From assembly GCA_963617275.1 (NCBI GenBank), contig CAVENX010000029.1, forward strand, positions 1 through 25,803: DNA of 25,803 nt. Direction: 5' to 3'. The position numbers and the translations under genes are program-made. The stretch is from Limivicinus sp963617275. Lineage in GTDB: Bacteria > Bacillota > Clostridia > Oscillospirales > Oscillospiraceae. Below, one piece after another: positions 8,201 through 15,271 of this stretch. The notes beneath the pieces are model-generated. The model was not told the DNA's origin. It saw only the letters and a program-made list of their open reading frames with translations, and ran no database searches. How positions within the stretch are numbered: position 1 is the first letter of the stretch; each line of letters starts with the position of its first letter.

Positions 8201-10664
8201 GAGCTACGGCTACACCCCGCCGACATATGCTGTGGGAATGATATTCTGTCCTCTTGGTGGGGGCACGGTGCAGGCGTTCAACGCCTCGACATTGGAATCC
8301 CTCTGGGTATATACCGACGTTCTGGGCGGACAGGCGCTTTCGCCGATAACCTATTCCGACGGCTATATCTATACCGGCTTCTGGAAGAACTATACGGATG
8401 CGGCAAGCTACGTCTGCCTTTCCGTAACGGATGAAGATCCGGCAGATCCCCTTGAAGTCAAGCAGGCAAGCTGGCGCTTTGTAAATGCCGGCGGGTATTA
8501 TTGGGCAGGCTCGCTTACGATAGGAAACGCCGTCATCTTCGGCTCTGAGGACGGGGCAAAGAGCGCCGGCGGCAATGCGCATCTCTATTCAATAGAAAGA
8601 ATTTCCGGCGCTCTGATATCCGATATCGAGCTTGCGGGCGTAGGCGATATCCGCTCTACCATTGCCTATGATCCTGACAGCGGGAGGATATTCTTTACTA
8701 CCGCGGACGGGTATCTGTGCTCCGCCTTTGTTGACGCTGCAACGGGCGTCATAGCCGATGTGAAGATGGTTTATTATAACGCGAAAAGCACCTCCACCCC
8801 GGTCGTGTATAAGGGACGCGTATATTTCGGCACGGGCAGCGGCATAACGACCAGCGGCTCAAGCGGGAACTTTGTCGCTGCGGATGCAGTGACGCTGAAA
8901 ATGATAAACTATATAGGTCTTCGCGGCTATCCGCAGTGCTCTGCGCTGCTGTCCACCGCATACGAGAGCGAGGGATATCTCTATTTCTACTGCACATATA
9001 ACTCTATGCCCGGCGGAATATCCATGATCCGCGTGGATGCTCAGAACGCAATGATGGAGCTTACGGAGCTTTATAATGCCGAGGGGTATGAGCAGTACTG
9101 CATTACGAGCCTTATCTGCGATAAGGACGGCACAATATATTATAAGAACGATTCCGGCAATATTATGGCGGTCGGCTTCTCCGGTGCGGCGAGAGTGCGC
9201 AGACTCATAGACGCGATAGGCGAGGTTACTGCGGACAGCGCGGATAAAATAGCCGCCGCAAACGAGGCATACGGCAAACTGACCGAGGCCGAAAAAGAAA
9301 AGGTCACGAACTATCCCGTACTTGAGGCTGCCGTAAAAGCATATGAGCAGCTTTTGGGCGATATCGCGGCGGTTGAGCTTGCTATCAACAGCATAGGCGA
9401 GGTAACGGCGGACAGCGAAGCTGCGATAAAGATAGCCCGCGGTATGTATGACGCGCTTTCCGAAAGCGAAAAGTCAAAGGTTTCCAATTATTCCAGGCTT
9501 ACGGAAGCGGAGGCGGCTTACGCCGGTATCACGGCGGCGATAGACGCCGTTGAGAAAAAAATATCGGCAATAGGTACGGTTGACAGGAACAGCGGGGAGA
9601 AGATAGCCGCCGCGAGGAAGGCATACGATGCTCTTCCCGCAAGCTCCAAGGGACACGTGAGCAATTATTCCGTTCTTCAGGCCGCAGAAGCGAGGTTTTC
9701 GCAGTTTGAAAAGGCGGATAAGGTAATTTCACTTATCAACGCTATCGGAACCGTAACGGCACAGAGCGGGACGAAGATCACGGCGGCGAGGAACGCCTAT
9801 AACGCGCTCAGCGAGGAAGAGAAGAAACTTGTAACGAATTATAACGTTCTTCAGGCCGCAGAGACGAAGTATAACGCGCTCAAATCGACAACAACCACGG
9901 GTACGGCAACAAAAACCGTGACCACCTCCGCGACAACGGCAAAATCAAGCGGCGGCAAGACGGTCACAGTAGAGATCGACGGAAAGAAATATACTGTGGA
10001 CGAAAGAGCGGCGGAGCTTATGACAAAGATCAGCGAGCTTGCCAAAAGAGGAAATGTGCAGGAGAGCGAGATAGTTTCGCTTTACCGTATCTATAGCGCG
10101 CTGCCAGAGACGGTCAAGCCGGATGTAAAAAATTATTCCGACCTCGAAAAGCTGATGATAAAGCTTGGCGAGAAAAACCACCGCGACAGCGCAAGCGGCG
10201 TCACGGCGGCGGGGCTTGAGTGGAACATCAGGCTTAAGGCAGAAGAGGTGACGGGCGGCACGGAGTACGGCTACGTATTGGGCAGTATCGGAGTGAACAC
10301 GCTCAAAAAGCTCATGCGCGTAAGCTTTATCGACATACTCACCGGCAGGGCATATGAACTCACGGCTCCCGTAAAGCTCAGCATTCCGGCAGAGCTGAGC
10401 GGCGGGGAGATCGCATTTGCACTTTACCGTGTTGATGATATGGCGCTTTCGGAGACACGCTTTTCCGAAAAGGACGGCGTGCTCACCTTTGACGCGCAGA
10501 GCGGGCTGTATGCAATTGTCGGCGTTGTTCCTGCCGAAAAAGACGCGGATACCGTGCGTGAAGAGAGCGTAACGCTCCCGCTCACATGGGTCGCCGCGGG
10601 CGGCGCAGGTATTGCGGTGCTGCTGGCCGTGCTGATAATAGAGCTTCTTAAACGGAAAGAATGA
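5289..10664 (+). CDS. Giant cell-surface DUF4430/beta-propeller protein, likely corrinoid capture
   Basis: About 1790 residues. The GGAGG at 5275-5279 is 9 bases from the ATG at 5289 but only 3 from the ATG at 5283, so 5289 is preferred. Numbering from 5283: signal peptide to ~27; acidic Glu/Pro spacer 43-115; DUF4430-like domain ~120-228 (SGWMGTLNDW, SGDEIRIMYSC); cadherin-like beta-sandwich ~246-350; second DUF4430-like region ~352-500; Ig-like and further cadherin-like domains to ~885; PQQ-type beta-propeller ~893-1300 (KLYKLDLATGEI, SPITYSDGYIYTGF). Four ~57-residue helical repeats with a [VT][ST]NY motif follow from ~1307, then a diverged fifth, a beta-rich domain ~1638-1755, and a C-terminal membrane helix ending LLKRKE. 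No LPxTG motif precedes the helix. Its stop overlaps the ecfT start (ATGA). Likely the outer receptor of the cobalamin system; ligand binding is inferred. Confidence 0.83.
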   Translation: MKKRILSLFLTAIMLISIVPAGAFAQEDVQLDSASAEDVLPEKLIEDVIEEPEGEPEGDTADEPEPTDAPAEEPAGEPTEEPEQEPEPEETGEPSEEQDGEAQDDDEIELLSDETASVIGTVRVVVENNTLPMSAGAAWEGVLVDTQTDIYADSTMMTCVVDALGEYPQEGADSGYIMSINGLSASGMSGWMGTLNDWFTNEGFAAFNAADGTLQSGDEIRIMYSCNGGEDCGGSWNNNDKALAALSFSEGELSPTFDAATHEYTLTVPYGTTALYVTPTAANKNFQVHTFVGDIAYKRSQPVPTADGTVISIVDGDPSWPSMNGGSYGTADSVPAEVYYVTVVYEVPVTTVDVTVRSQMAGGYLHGFGETLTVSSNKAESLGYTDSVDGVSALDALVKAHELVFGEEFTADTAVDFLAVTDAGYVTTIFGTETSANGFFINGGYPNDGTANEYGGYNGTTVTTQQIFGGDVLDFFVYADTEFYSDYYTYAAVPQRIYAGRDFTVTVSGGMAMGGYLYADAAAFAAAAEPLEGAQLAWVDALSGAVSVISGTYTDENDKAVVTAPAEGMYLLAALGNEDEEIYCFMNPAAVKVGSGDLLQGPVVIRTSNSVADLSNAILAGENEQGIAVFDGAIYEYALGDILTDANSQLRFYFDLAGDDLTAKLSWLDASGTEKSKDITKVSARFANCLHPGQNTLTLTIGAGGETYDTYTFRIGCKPTLTALNAAADGTPLYTDGDFAPDRFDYALTVPESAEKLLVDALAKSAEYTVLINGGSTAEVYPIGDNVEITLLCADGTQSVYTLAVNRVRQLDLIIVPSPADAVVRVYDTAGVEIPQNADGSYSGMFGEYEYTYTVTKYGYIAEKGTVPAQGGKLDVILQTAPETDIGDVGADWGNFRGSDDNMGITDTELPTTGDDTELIWAKKLGSGWKDAPSVQIIADNSLIVMSGKKLYKLDLATGEITAEGDMVSEPSYGYTPPTYAVGMIFCPLGGGTVQAFNASTLESLWVYTDVLGGQALSPITYSDGYIYTGFWKNYTDAASYVCLSVTDEDPADPLEVKQASWRFVNAGGYYWAGSLTIGNAVIFGSEDGAKSAGGNAHLYSIERISGALISDIELAGVGDIRSTIAYDPDSGRIFFTTADGYLCSAFVDAATGVIADVKMVYYNAKSTSTPVVYKGRVYFGTGSGITTSGSSGNFVAADAVTLKMINYIGLRGYPQCSALLSTAYESEGYLYFYCTYNSMPGGISMIRVDAQNAMMELTELYNAEGYEQYCITSLICDKDGTIYYKNDSGNIMAVGFSGAARVRRLIDAIGEVTADSADKIAAANEAYGKLTEAEKEKVTNYPVLEAAVKAYEQLLGDIAAVELAINSIGEVTADSEAAIKIARGMYDALSESEKSKVSNYSRLTEAEAAYAGITAAIDAVEKKISAIGTVDRNSGEKIAAARKAYDALPASSKGHVSNYSVLQAAEARFSQFEKADKVISLINAIGTVTAQSGTKITAARNAYNALSEEEKKLVTNYNVLQAAETKYNALKSTTTTGTATKTVTTSATTAKSSGGKTVTVEIDGKKYTVDERAAELMTKISELAKRGNVQESEIVSLYRIYSALPETVKPDVKNYSDLEKLMIKLGEKNHRDSASGVTAAGLEWNIRLKAEEVTGGTEYGYVLGSIGVNTLKKLMRVSFIDILTGRAYELTAPVKLSIPAELSGGEIAFALYRVDDMALSETRFSEKDGVLTFDAQSGLYAIVGVVPAEKDADTVREESVTLPLTWVAAGGAGIAVLLAVLIIELLKRKE
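9201..9885 (+). repeat. Four tandem helical repeats inside the giant surface protein
   Basis: Units begin near 9201, 9366, 9534 and 9714. Each reads roughly IxxIGxVTxxSxxKIxxA, then AYxxLxxxEKxxVxNYxxL. A 17-base identity (GTTCTTCAGGCCGCAGA) recurs at about 9672 and 9846, indicating fairly recent duplication of the last units. A fifth, diverged copy with VKNYSDL lies at ~9975-10180. They probably act as a stalk between the receptor part and the membrane anchor. Confidence 0.8.
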
Positions 10665-11536
10665 ATAAAGACAGAGAATTTCCGCGTATTCATCCGGCGG
10701 TGATACTCGGGTATTTTGCCTCGGTCACAGCCTTTACGATGTGCGTCTTTCACCCGGCATTCATTGTGCTCTCCTTTGGCGCATCGCTTCTGTGTATGCT
10801 GCTTATCGGAAGAGAAATACTGCGCGCACTCGGCACGGAGATCATACTGTTTGTGCTGATAAGCCTAATAAATCCGCTTTTCTCCGCAAACGGAAACACC
10901 GTAATTTTCACATATTTCAGCCGTCCATTTACCCTTGAGGCCCTTGTTTACGGTATGTGTGCCGCCACCGTTTTCTGCGGAGCGCTGCAATGGCTGTCTT
11001 GCTTCGGGGCGCTGTTCACGGAAGAAAAGTTCGTTTCGCTTTTCTCAGGAATATCCCCGTCGGTCACGCTGCTTTTTGCGATGGTGCTCAAGCTCATTCC
11101 CGAGCTAAGGCAGAAGCTGAAGCGCATAAAAGAGGACAGAAAACGCATCTGCAAGGGTGCGGCGGAGGGCGTAATAGGAAAAACCGGCGTCAGCGCGGAA
11201 AATCTCTCCGCGCTGACCGGCTGGGCCTTGGAAAGCGCCGCAGACACCGCCGCGTCCATGAACGCCAGAGGTTTCGGCGGCGGTAAAAGGACAAGCTATG
11301 CAAAATACCGCTTTCGTGCGAGGGATGCGATCCTTTTCGTAATTATCCTGCTTGACGACGGCTTTATCGCCGCCGCGCTTTTGAACGGAGGCGCAAGCGC
11401 GATGTTTTATCCGCGCATTGATATGGCGGCCGCATCCGGAAGTGTGCTTGCTGCGTATGCGCTCCTTATGCTCCTGCCCGTAATTATCTGGATATCGGAG
11501 ACATTGAAATGGCATATATCGACATCAAAAATCTGA
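10661..11536 (+). CDS. ecfT: ECF transporter T component (first copy)
   Basis: Membrane coupling subunit of an energy-coupling factor importer; T proteins join the substrate-binding S protein to the ATPases. Several hydrophobic segments flank a cytoplasmic helical region. The coupling motif region is SMNARGFGGGKRTSYAKY near residues 200-217, the Ala-Arg-Gly signature that contacts the ATPase. Begins at an ATGA overlap with the giant surface protein and overlaps the next gene by 28 bases, so translation is tightly coupled. The start of the protein (IHPAVILGYF) resembles that of the second T component (FHPAVHLVYF), so the two are diverged paralogs. Confidence 0.9.
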   Translation: MNKDREFPRIHPAVILGYFASVTAFTMCVFHPAFIVLSFGASLLCMLLIGREILRALGTEIILFVLISLINPLFSANGNTVIFTYFSRPFTLEALVYGMCAATVFCGALQWLSCFGALFTEEKFVSLFSGISPSVTLLFAMVLKLIPELRQKLKRIKEDRKRICKGAAEGVIGKTGVSAENLSALTGWALESAADTAASMNARGFGGGKRTSYAKYRFRARDAILFVIILLDDGFIAAALLNGGASAMFYPRIDMAAASGSVLAAYALLMLLPVIIWISETLKWHISTSKI

Positions 11537-13155
11537 GCTTTTCCTATCCCGGAAGCGGCGGAAAAGCGCTTGACAGTATAGACCTCTCAATCGAAAAGGG
11601 CGAATTTATCTGCCTCTGCGGCGTTTCGGGCAGTGGGAAAACAACGCTTCTGCGACAGCTCAAGCCCGCCCTTACCCCTCATGGCAGAAAAAGCGGAGAG
11701 GTACTGCTTGACGGCAGAAACGTGACTGAGCTTTCTCTGCGCGAGCAAAGCGCCCTTATCGGCTATGTCATGCAGGACATCGAGGCACAGCTTGTTACGG
11801 ATAAGGTCTGGCACGAGCTTGCCTTCGGCCTTGAAAGTCTCGGCTGCGAGCAGCAGGCGATGCGCCTGCGCGTGGCGGAGATGGCAAGCTATTTCGGCAT
11901 ACAGTCGTGGTTCCGCGAGAAGGTATGCAATTTGTCCGGCGGACAGAAGCAGCTTCTGAATCTTGCCTCCGTTATGGCGATGCAGCCGGAGATACTTATT
12001 CTTGACGAGCCGACGGCGCAGCTTGACCCGATAGCGGCCTCGGATTTTATTGCCGCCGTTTCGCGCCTTAACCGCGATATGGGCGTGACCGTCATAATCT
12101 CGGAGCACCGCCTTGAGGATGTCATTCCGGTTTCGGACAGGGTCGTTGTCCTTGAAAACGGCAGATTGACCGCCGACGGCGCGCCGGATGAAATAGGCGC
12201 GGCGCTGGACGCGGCAGGCAGCGATATGATCTCGGCTCTGCCTGCGCCGATGAGGATATGGAGAACATGCGGAAGCGGCACAAAGTGCCCCGTCACCGTC
12301 AGGGATGCAAGACGCTGGCTCCGTGCACAGTGCCCGGAAATTCATGCCGAGCCGCCGGAGACAAAAAACGGATATCTTGAGCCTGAAAATGCCGCCGTCG
12401 AGCTTAGGGAGGTTTATTTCAGGTATGCCAAAAATCTGCCCGACGTAATGCGCGGGCTTGATCTGACTGTCGGCAAGGGTACGTTCCACGCGGTCGTGGG
12501 CGGCAACGGCAGCGGCAAAAGCACCCTGCTCAAGGCGATTTGCGCCGAGATAAGGCCGTATTCAGGAAAAATTCTCATCAACGGAAAACGCCTTGAAAAA
12601 TACAGGGATTGCGAGCTTTTCCGCGGACTTGTCTCCGCATTGCCCCAGAACCCGAAAAGCCTCTTTGTGAAAAAAAGCGTTCGTGAGGAGCTTGAGGAGA
12701 TGGGCGGGGATATAGGAGCTGCCGCAAAATTCTGCAATCTTGAAAAGCTTCTTGATATGCACCCATACGATCTCTCCGGCGGCGAGCAGCAGCGCTGCGC
12801 GCTTGCAAAGGTGCTTATGACGAAGCCGGAGATACTCCTGCTGGACGAGCCGACAAAAGGCATGGACGCGCCGTTCAAGCGTTCCTTTGCCGCAAAGCTC
12901 AGGCAGCTTTGCAATGAGGGCATGACGGTGCTGCTCGTGTCTCACGATATAGAATTCTGCGCCGCATACGCGGACACGGTCTCCCTTATGTTTGACGGCA
13001 TTATGGTCAGTACAGGCGGTGCGAAGGACTTTTTTGCCGGCAACAGCTTTTATACCACAGCCGTAAATAAAATGTGCCGCGGCATTTTTCCCGGTGCGGT
13101 CACGGATACGGATGTTATCGAAAAAATAGAACAGGCAAGGGAGAAAAAAGAATGA
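11509..13155 (+). CDS. ECF transporter fused double ATPase (A1-A2)
   Basis: Single 548-residue protein carrying both ABC ATPase domains that are separate EcfA1 and EcfA2 proteins in group II systems. Domain 1 has GVSGSGKTT, the signature LSGGQKQ and Walker B ILILDEPTAQLDP, then SEHR. Domain 2 has GGNGSGKST, LSGGEQQR and ILLLDEPTKGMD, then SHD. All catalytic motifs look intact, so both sites should hydrolyse ATP. Begins inside ecfT (28-base overlap) and ends at an ATGA overlap with the S component. Fusion plus operon linkage to its own T and S proteins indicates a dedicated (group I) ECF transporter, here under a B12 riboswitch. Confidence 0.93.
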   Translation: MAYIDIKNLSFSYPGSGGKALDSIDLSIEKGEFICLCGVSGSGKTTLLRQLKPALTPHGRKSGEVLLDGRNVTELSLREQSALIGYVMQDIEAQLVTDKVWHELAFGLESLGCEQQAMRLRVAEMASYFGIQSWFREKVCNLSGGQKQLLNLASVMAMQPEILILDEPTAQLDPIAASDFIAAVSRLNRDMGVTVIISEHRLEDVIPVSDRVVVLENGRLTADGAPDEIGAALDAAGSDMISALPAPMRIWRTCGSGTKCPVTVRDARRWLRAQCPEIHAEPPETKNGYLEPENAAVELREVYFRYAKNLPDVMRGLDLTVGKGTFHAVVGGNGSGKSTLLKAICAEIRPYSGKILINGKRLEKYRDCELFRGLVSALPQNPKSLFVKKSVREELEEMGGDIGAAAKFCNLEKLLDMHPYDLSGGEQQRCALAKVLMTKPEILLLDEPTKGMDAPFKRSFAAKLRQLCNEGMTVLLVSHDIEFCAAYADTVSLMFDGIMVSTGGAKDFFAGNSFYTTAVNKMCRGIFPGAVTDTDVIEKIEQAREKKE

Positions 13156-13880
13156 AAAACAAACAGCCGGCTTTGTTCTCTCTTATCCGCCTGCTGACAG
13201 TCGTTTTTGCCGTGCCGCTGACGCTGTATATCGGATATAAGATCGGCGGGGGACATTATTATGTGCTCAGCTTTATCGTGCTTATCTGGGCGATGCTGCC
13301 GCTTTTCCTCATGTTTGAAAAGCGCGCTCCCAAAGCGAACGAGCTTGTGACGCTTGCCGTCATGTGCGCCGTTGCCGTTGTATCGCGGGCGGCGTTCATC
13401 TGGCTGCCGCATTTCAAGCCCATTACCGCCGTCATTATCATAACCGGCGCCGCTTTCGGCGCGGAGGCAGGGTTCATGGTGGGCGCGGTTTCGATGCTTG
13501 TGTCGAATTTCCTTTTCGGACAGGGAATGTGGACGCCGTGGCAGATGTTTGCCTTCGGCGTTGCGGGCTTTCTTGCGGGCGCGGTCTTCTGCAATGCGCA
13601 CGTCAAAGCCGACAGGTGGAGGCTTGCTCTGTTCGGCGGGTTCACCGTTATGCTGATTGTGGGACCGCTTCTTGATACCTGCACGCTTTTTACCATGACG
13701 TCGGAGATATCGGCTCAGGCTGCCGCCGGCGTGTATCTGGCGGGGCTTCCCGTAAACGCGATCCATGCCTCGGCGACCGTTCTCACACTGTTTTTTGCCT
13801 CCGAACCGCTGCTTGAAAAGCTGAACAGGGTAAAGACAAAATACGGCATGATGGAGCGCGGAGGATCAGATGGTTTTTAA
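13152..13880 (+). CDS. ECF transporter S component, predicted cobalamin-specific
   Basis: Small hydrophobic protein (242 aa) with about six membrane segments, the substrate-binding subunit of the transporter. The frame extends upstream, but ATG 13152 is chosen because it overlaps the ATPase stop (ATGA) and gives a normal N-terminus with basic residues before the first helix. Segments include ITAVIIITGAAFGAEAGFMV and the FLFGQGMWTPWQMFAFG loop typical of S components with a conserved Gly/Trp/Pro region. Substrate assignment (cobalamin, CbrT-like in role) comes from the upstream riboswitch and DUF4430 genes, not from binding residues. Overlaps the second T gene by 11 bases. Confidence 0.85.
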   Translation: MKNKQPALFSLIRLLTVVFAVPLTLYIGYKIGGGHYYVLSFIVLIWAMLPLFLMFEKRAPKANELVTLAVMCAVAVVSRAAFIWLPHFKPITAVIIITGAAFGAEAGFMVGAVSMLVSNFLFGQGMWTPWQMFAFGVAGFLAGAVFCNAHVKADRWRLALFGGFTVMLIVGPLLDTCTLFTMTSEISAQAAAGVYLAGLPVNAIHASATVLTLFFASEPLLEKLNRVKTKYGMMERGGSDGF

Positions 13881-14730
13881 GGGCTTTCATCCTGCGGTAC
13901 ATCTTGTTTATTTCACCGCTGCCATTGCCGCCACGGCCGCATTTTCGCATCCGTGTTTCCTGCTGTGCGCTTATGTCTGCGCTTTTGCCTGCAATGTGTT
14001 TTTCGGCGGGAAAAGGGCGTTCATGCGCAATATGCTCCTTGCCGTGGCCTCAGGCGCGTTTGCGCTGTTTTATGCGGGGTATAATCACTTCGGCGTGACT
14101 GCTCTGACGGTCAACTTTATCGGGAATACGATCACTCTTGAGGCACTTATCCGCGGTGCCGTCACAGGCATTAAGTCGGCGGCGGTGCTGATGTGGCTGG
14201 ACGCGCTGTGCGCCGTAATGACGACCGACGAGATCGTATATCTTTTCGGCAGAGCTGCGCCGAAGCTCTCGCTTTATGTCGCTGCATTTCTGCGTATGAT
14301 CCCGTGCATCCGGGAGGAGCGAAGGCTTATAAAAAGCTCAAGGCGCGCCGCCGGAGTACCGGATGGAGCCGTTGCGGCGTTTTTTACGCGCACAGGCATC
14401 CTTATTTCGTGGACGGCGGAGCGCGTTTCGGAATCTGCCGAGTCCATGCGCTCAAGGGGCTTTACGCTGAAAGGGCGGACAGCGTATTCCATATACCGCT
14501 TCGATAATCGCGACAGGGCGTTTGTTATATTCATTTTCACCCTGATAACCGTGCAGCTTATGGCGTATATTCTCGGCGAAACGGCGGCGGTCTATTCTTC
14601 CGTCGTGATCATCTCCGCCGTGACCGCACGCAAAATACTGTTTGCGTTCGTCTGCGCGGCGCTGCTTCTGCTGCCGCTTGAGGCGGCGTTCACAGTGAAG
14701 ATGTTGAAAAGAACGCGGAAAGTGCTATAA
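13870..14730 (+). CDS. ecfT: ECF transporter T component (second copy)
   Basis: Second membrane coupling protein, 286 aa, overlapping the S-component gene by 11 bases with a GGAG site just upstream. It has the T-component coupling motif SMRSRGFTLKGRTAYSIY near residues 195-212, equivalent to SMNARGFGGGKRTSYAKY in the first copy. Domain layout matches the first T protein, but the sequences are well diverged. A typical ECF module has a single T protein. Possible explanations are a heteromeric T pair, two alternative complexes sharing the ATPase, or one copy serving S components encoded elsewhere, for example the one at 24323. Confidence 0.9.
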   Translation: MVFKGFHPAVHLVYFTAAIAATAAFSHPCFLLCAYVCAFACNVFFGGKRAFMRNMLLAVASGAFALFYAGYNHFGVTALTVNFIGNTITLEALIRGAVTGIKSAAVLMWLDALCAVMTTDEIVYLFGRAAPKLSLYVAAFLRMIPCIREERRLIKSSRRAAGVPDGAVAAFFTRTGILISWTAERVSESAESMRSRGFTLKGRTAYSIYRFDNRDRAFVIFIFTLITVQLMAYILGETAAVYSSVVIISAVTARKILFAFVCAALLLLPLEAAFTVKMLKRTRKVL

Positions 14731-14761
14731 TGTGGGTATTGAAAAGAACGGAGGAGTGATA

Positions 14762-15109
14762 ATGGCGTCAGGCAAAGAGTATCTTGACTATGTTCTTGAA
14801 CAGCTTTCCGATTTGGACGGTATAACGTACCGCGCCATGATGGGAGAGTATATCATTTATTACCGGGGAAAAATTTTCGGCGGGGTTTATGACGACCGGT
14901 TCCTTATAAAGCCAGTGGAACCTGCGCTTGAGCTTCTGCCGGATGCGCCTCTTGAGCGCCCGTATGAAGGGGCAAAGGAAATGCTTCTTGTCGAAAGTGT
15001 TGACGACAAGGATTTTCTAACTGCGCTTGCAAGCGCAATGTACGACGCCCTGCCCGAACCGAAGAAGAAAAAAGCAAAGCGTGAAGGCCGTCTTCCGGAG
15101 CAAATGTGA
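14762..15109 (+). CDS. TfoX N-terminal-domain protein
   Basis: 115-residue protein matching the TfoX/Sxy N-terminal domain: YRAMMGEYIIYYRGKIFGGV followed by DDRFLIKPV, then ANSAMYDALPEP-like C-terminal helix (here ASAMYDALPEP). The upstream in-frame GTG at 14732 is not used as start because GGAGGAG sits 5 bases before the ATG at 14762. The C-terminus is Lys/Arg-rich (KKKKAKREGR). Proteins of this size in Firmicutes have no defined role; the name comes from the competence regulator of Proteobacteria. It may be a read-through passenger of the cobalamin operon, from which it is separated by 31 bases. Confidence 0.8.
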   Translation: MASGKEYLDYVLEQLSDLDGITYRAMMGEYIIYYRGKIFGGVYDDRFLIKPVEPALELLPDAPLERPYEGAKEMLLVESVDDKDFLTALASAMYDALPEPKKKKAKREGRLPEQM

Positions 15110-15130
15110 CCGTATACGGCGGCAAGCCTC

Positions 15131-15159
15131 TTGACTTGCATGATGCGTTGTGCTACAAT
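15131..15159 (+). promoter_or_regulatory. Sigma-A type promoter for the MATE leader
   Basis: TTGACT (15131-15136), 17-base spacer, TACAAT (15154-15159). It lies upstream of the terminator at 15203, so the transcript would start near 15166 and meet the terminator before the coding region. Confidence 0.7.
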
Positions 15160-15202
15160 GCGTGACGTTCGCTCGGAGGGCGGGTTGTTCGGAGAAACAA
15201 CA

Positions 15203-15250
15203 GCCGGATAAGGCGCAGACTGAGACGTCTGTTTCTTATCCGGCTTTTTT
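15203..15250 (+). terminator. Intrinsic terminator/attenuator ahead of the MATE gene
   Basis: GCCGGATAAG (15203-15212) pairs perfectly with CTTATCCGGC (15235-15244), with an inner CAGAC/GTCTG stem, then six T residues. A small hairpin GTTGTT/AACAAC (15184-15201) precedes it. It can end read-through from upstream and, given the promoter at 15131, can attenuate the MATE transcript. Confidence 0.85.
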
Positions 15251-15271
15251 GCGCAGATAAAGGAGTGTAAA

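Noticed and set aside
10560..10664. LPxTG sortase signal at the end of the giant protein
   Set aside because: The helix is preceded by TLPLTW, which lacks the Gly and spacing of a sortase motif; treated as a plain membrane anchor.
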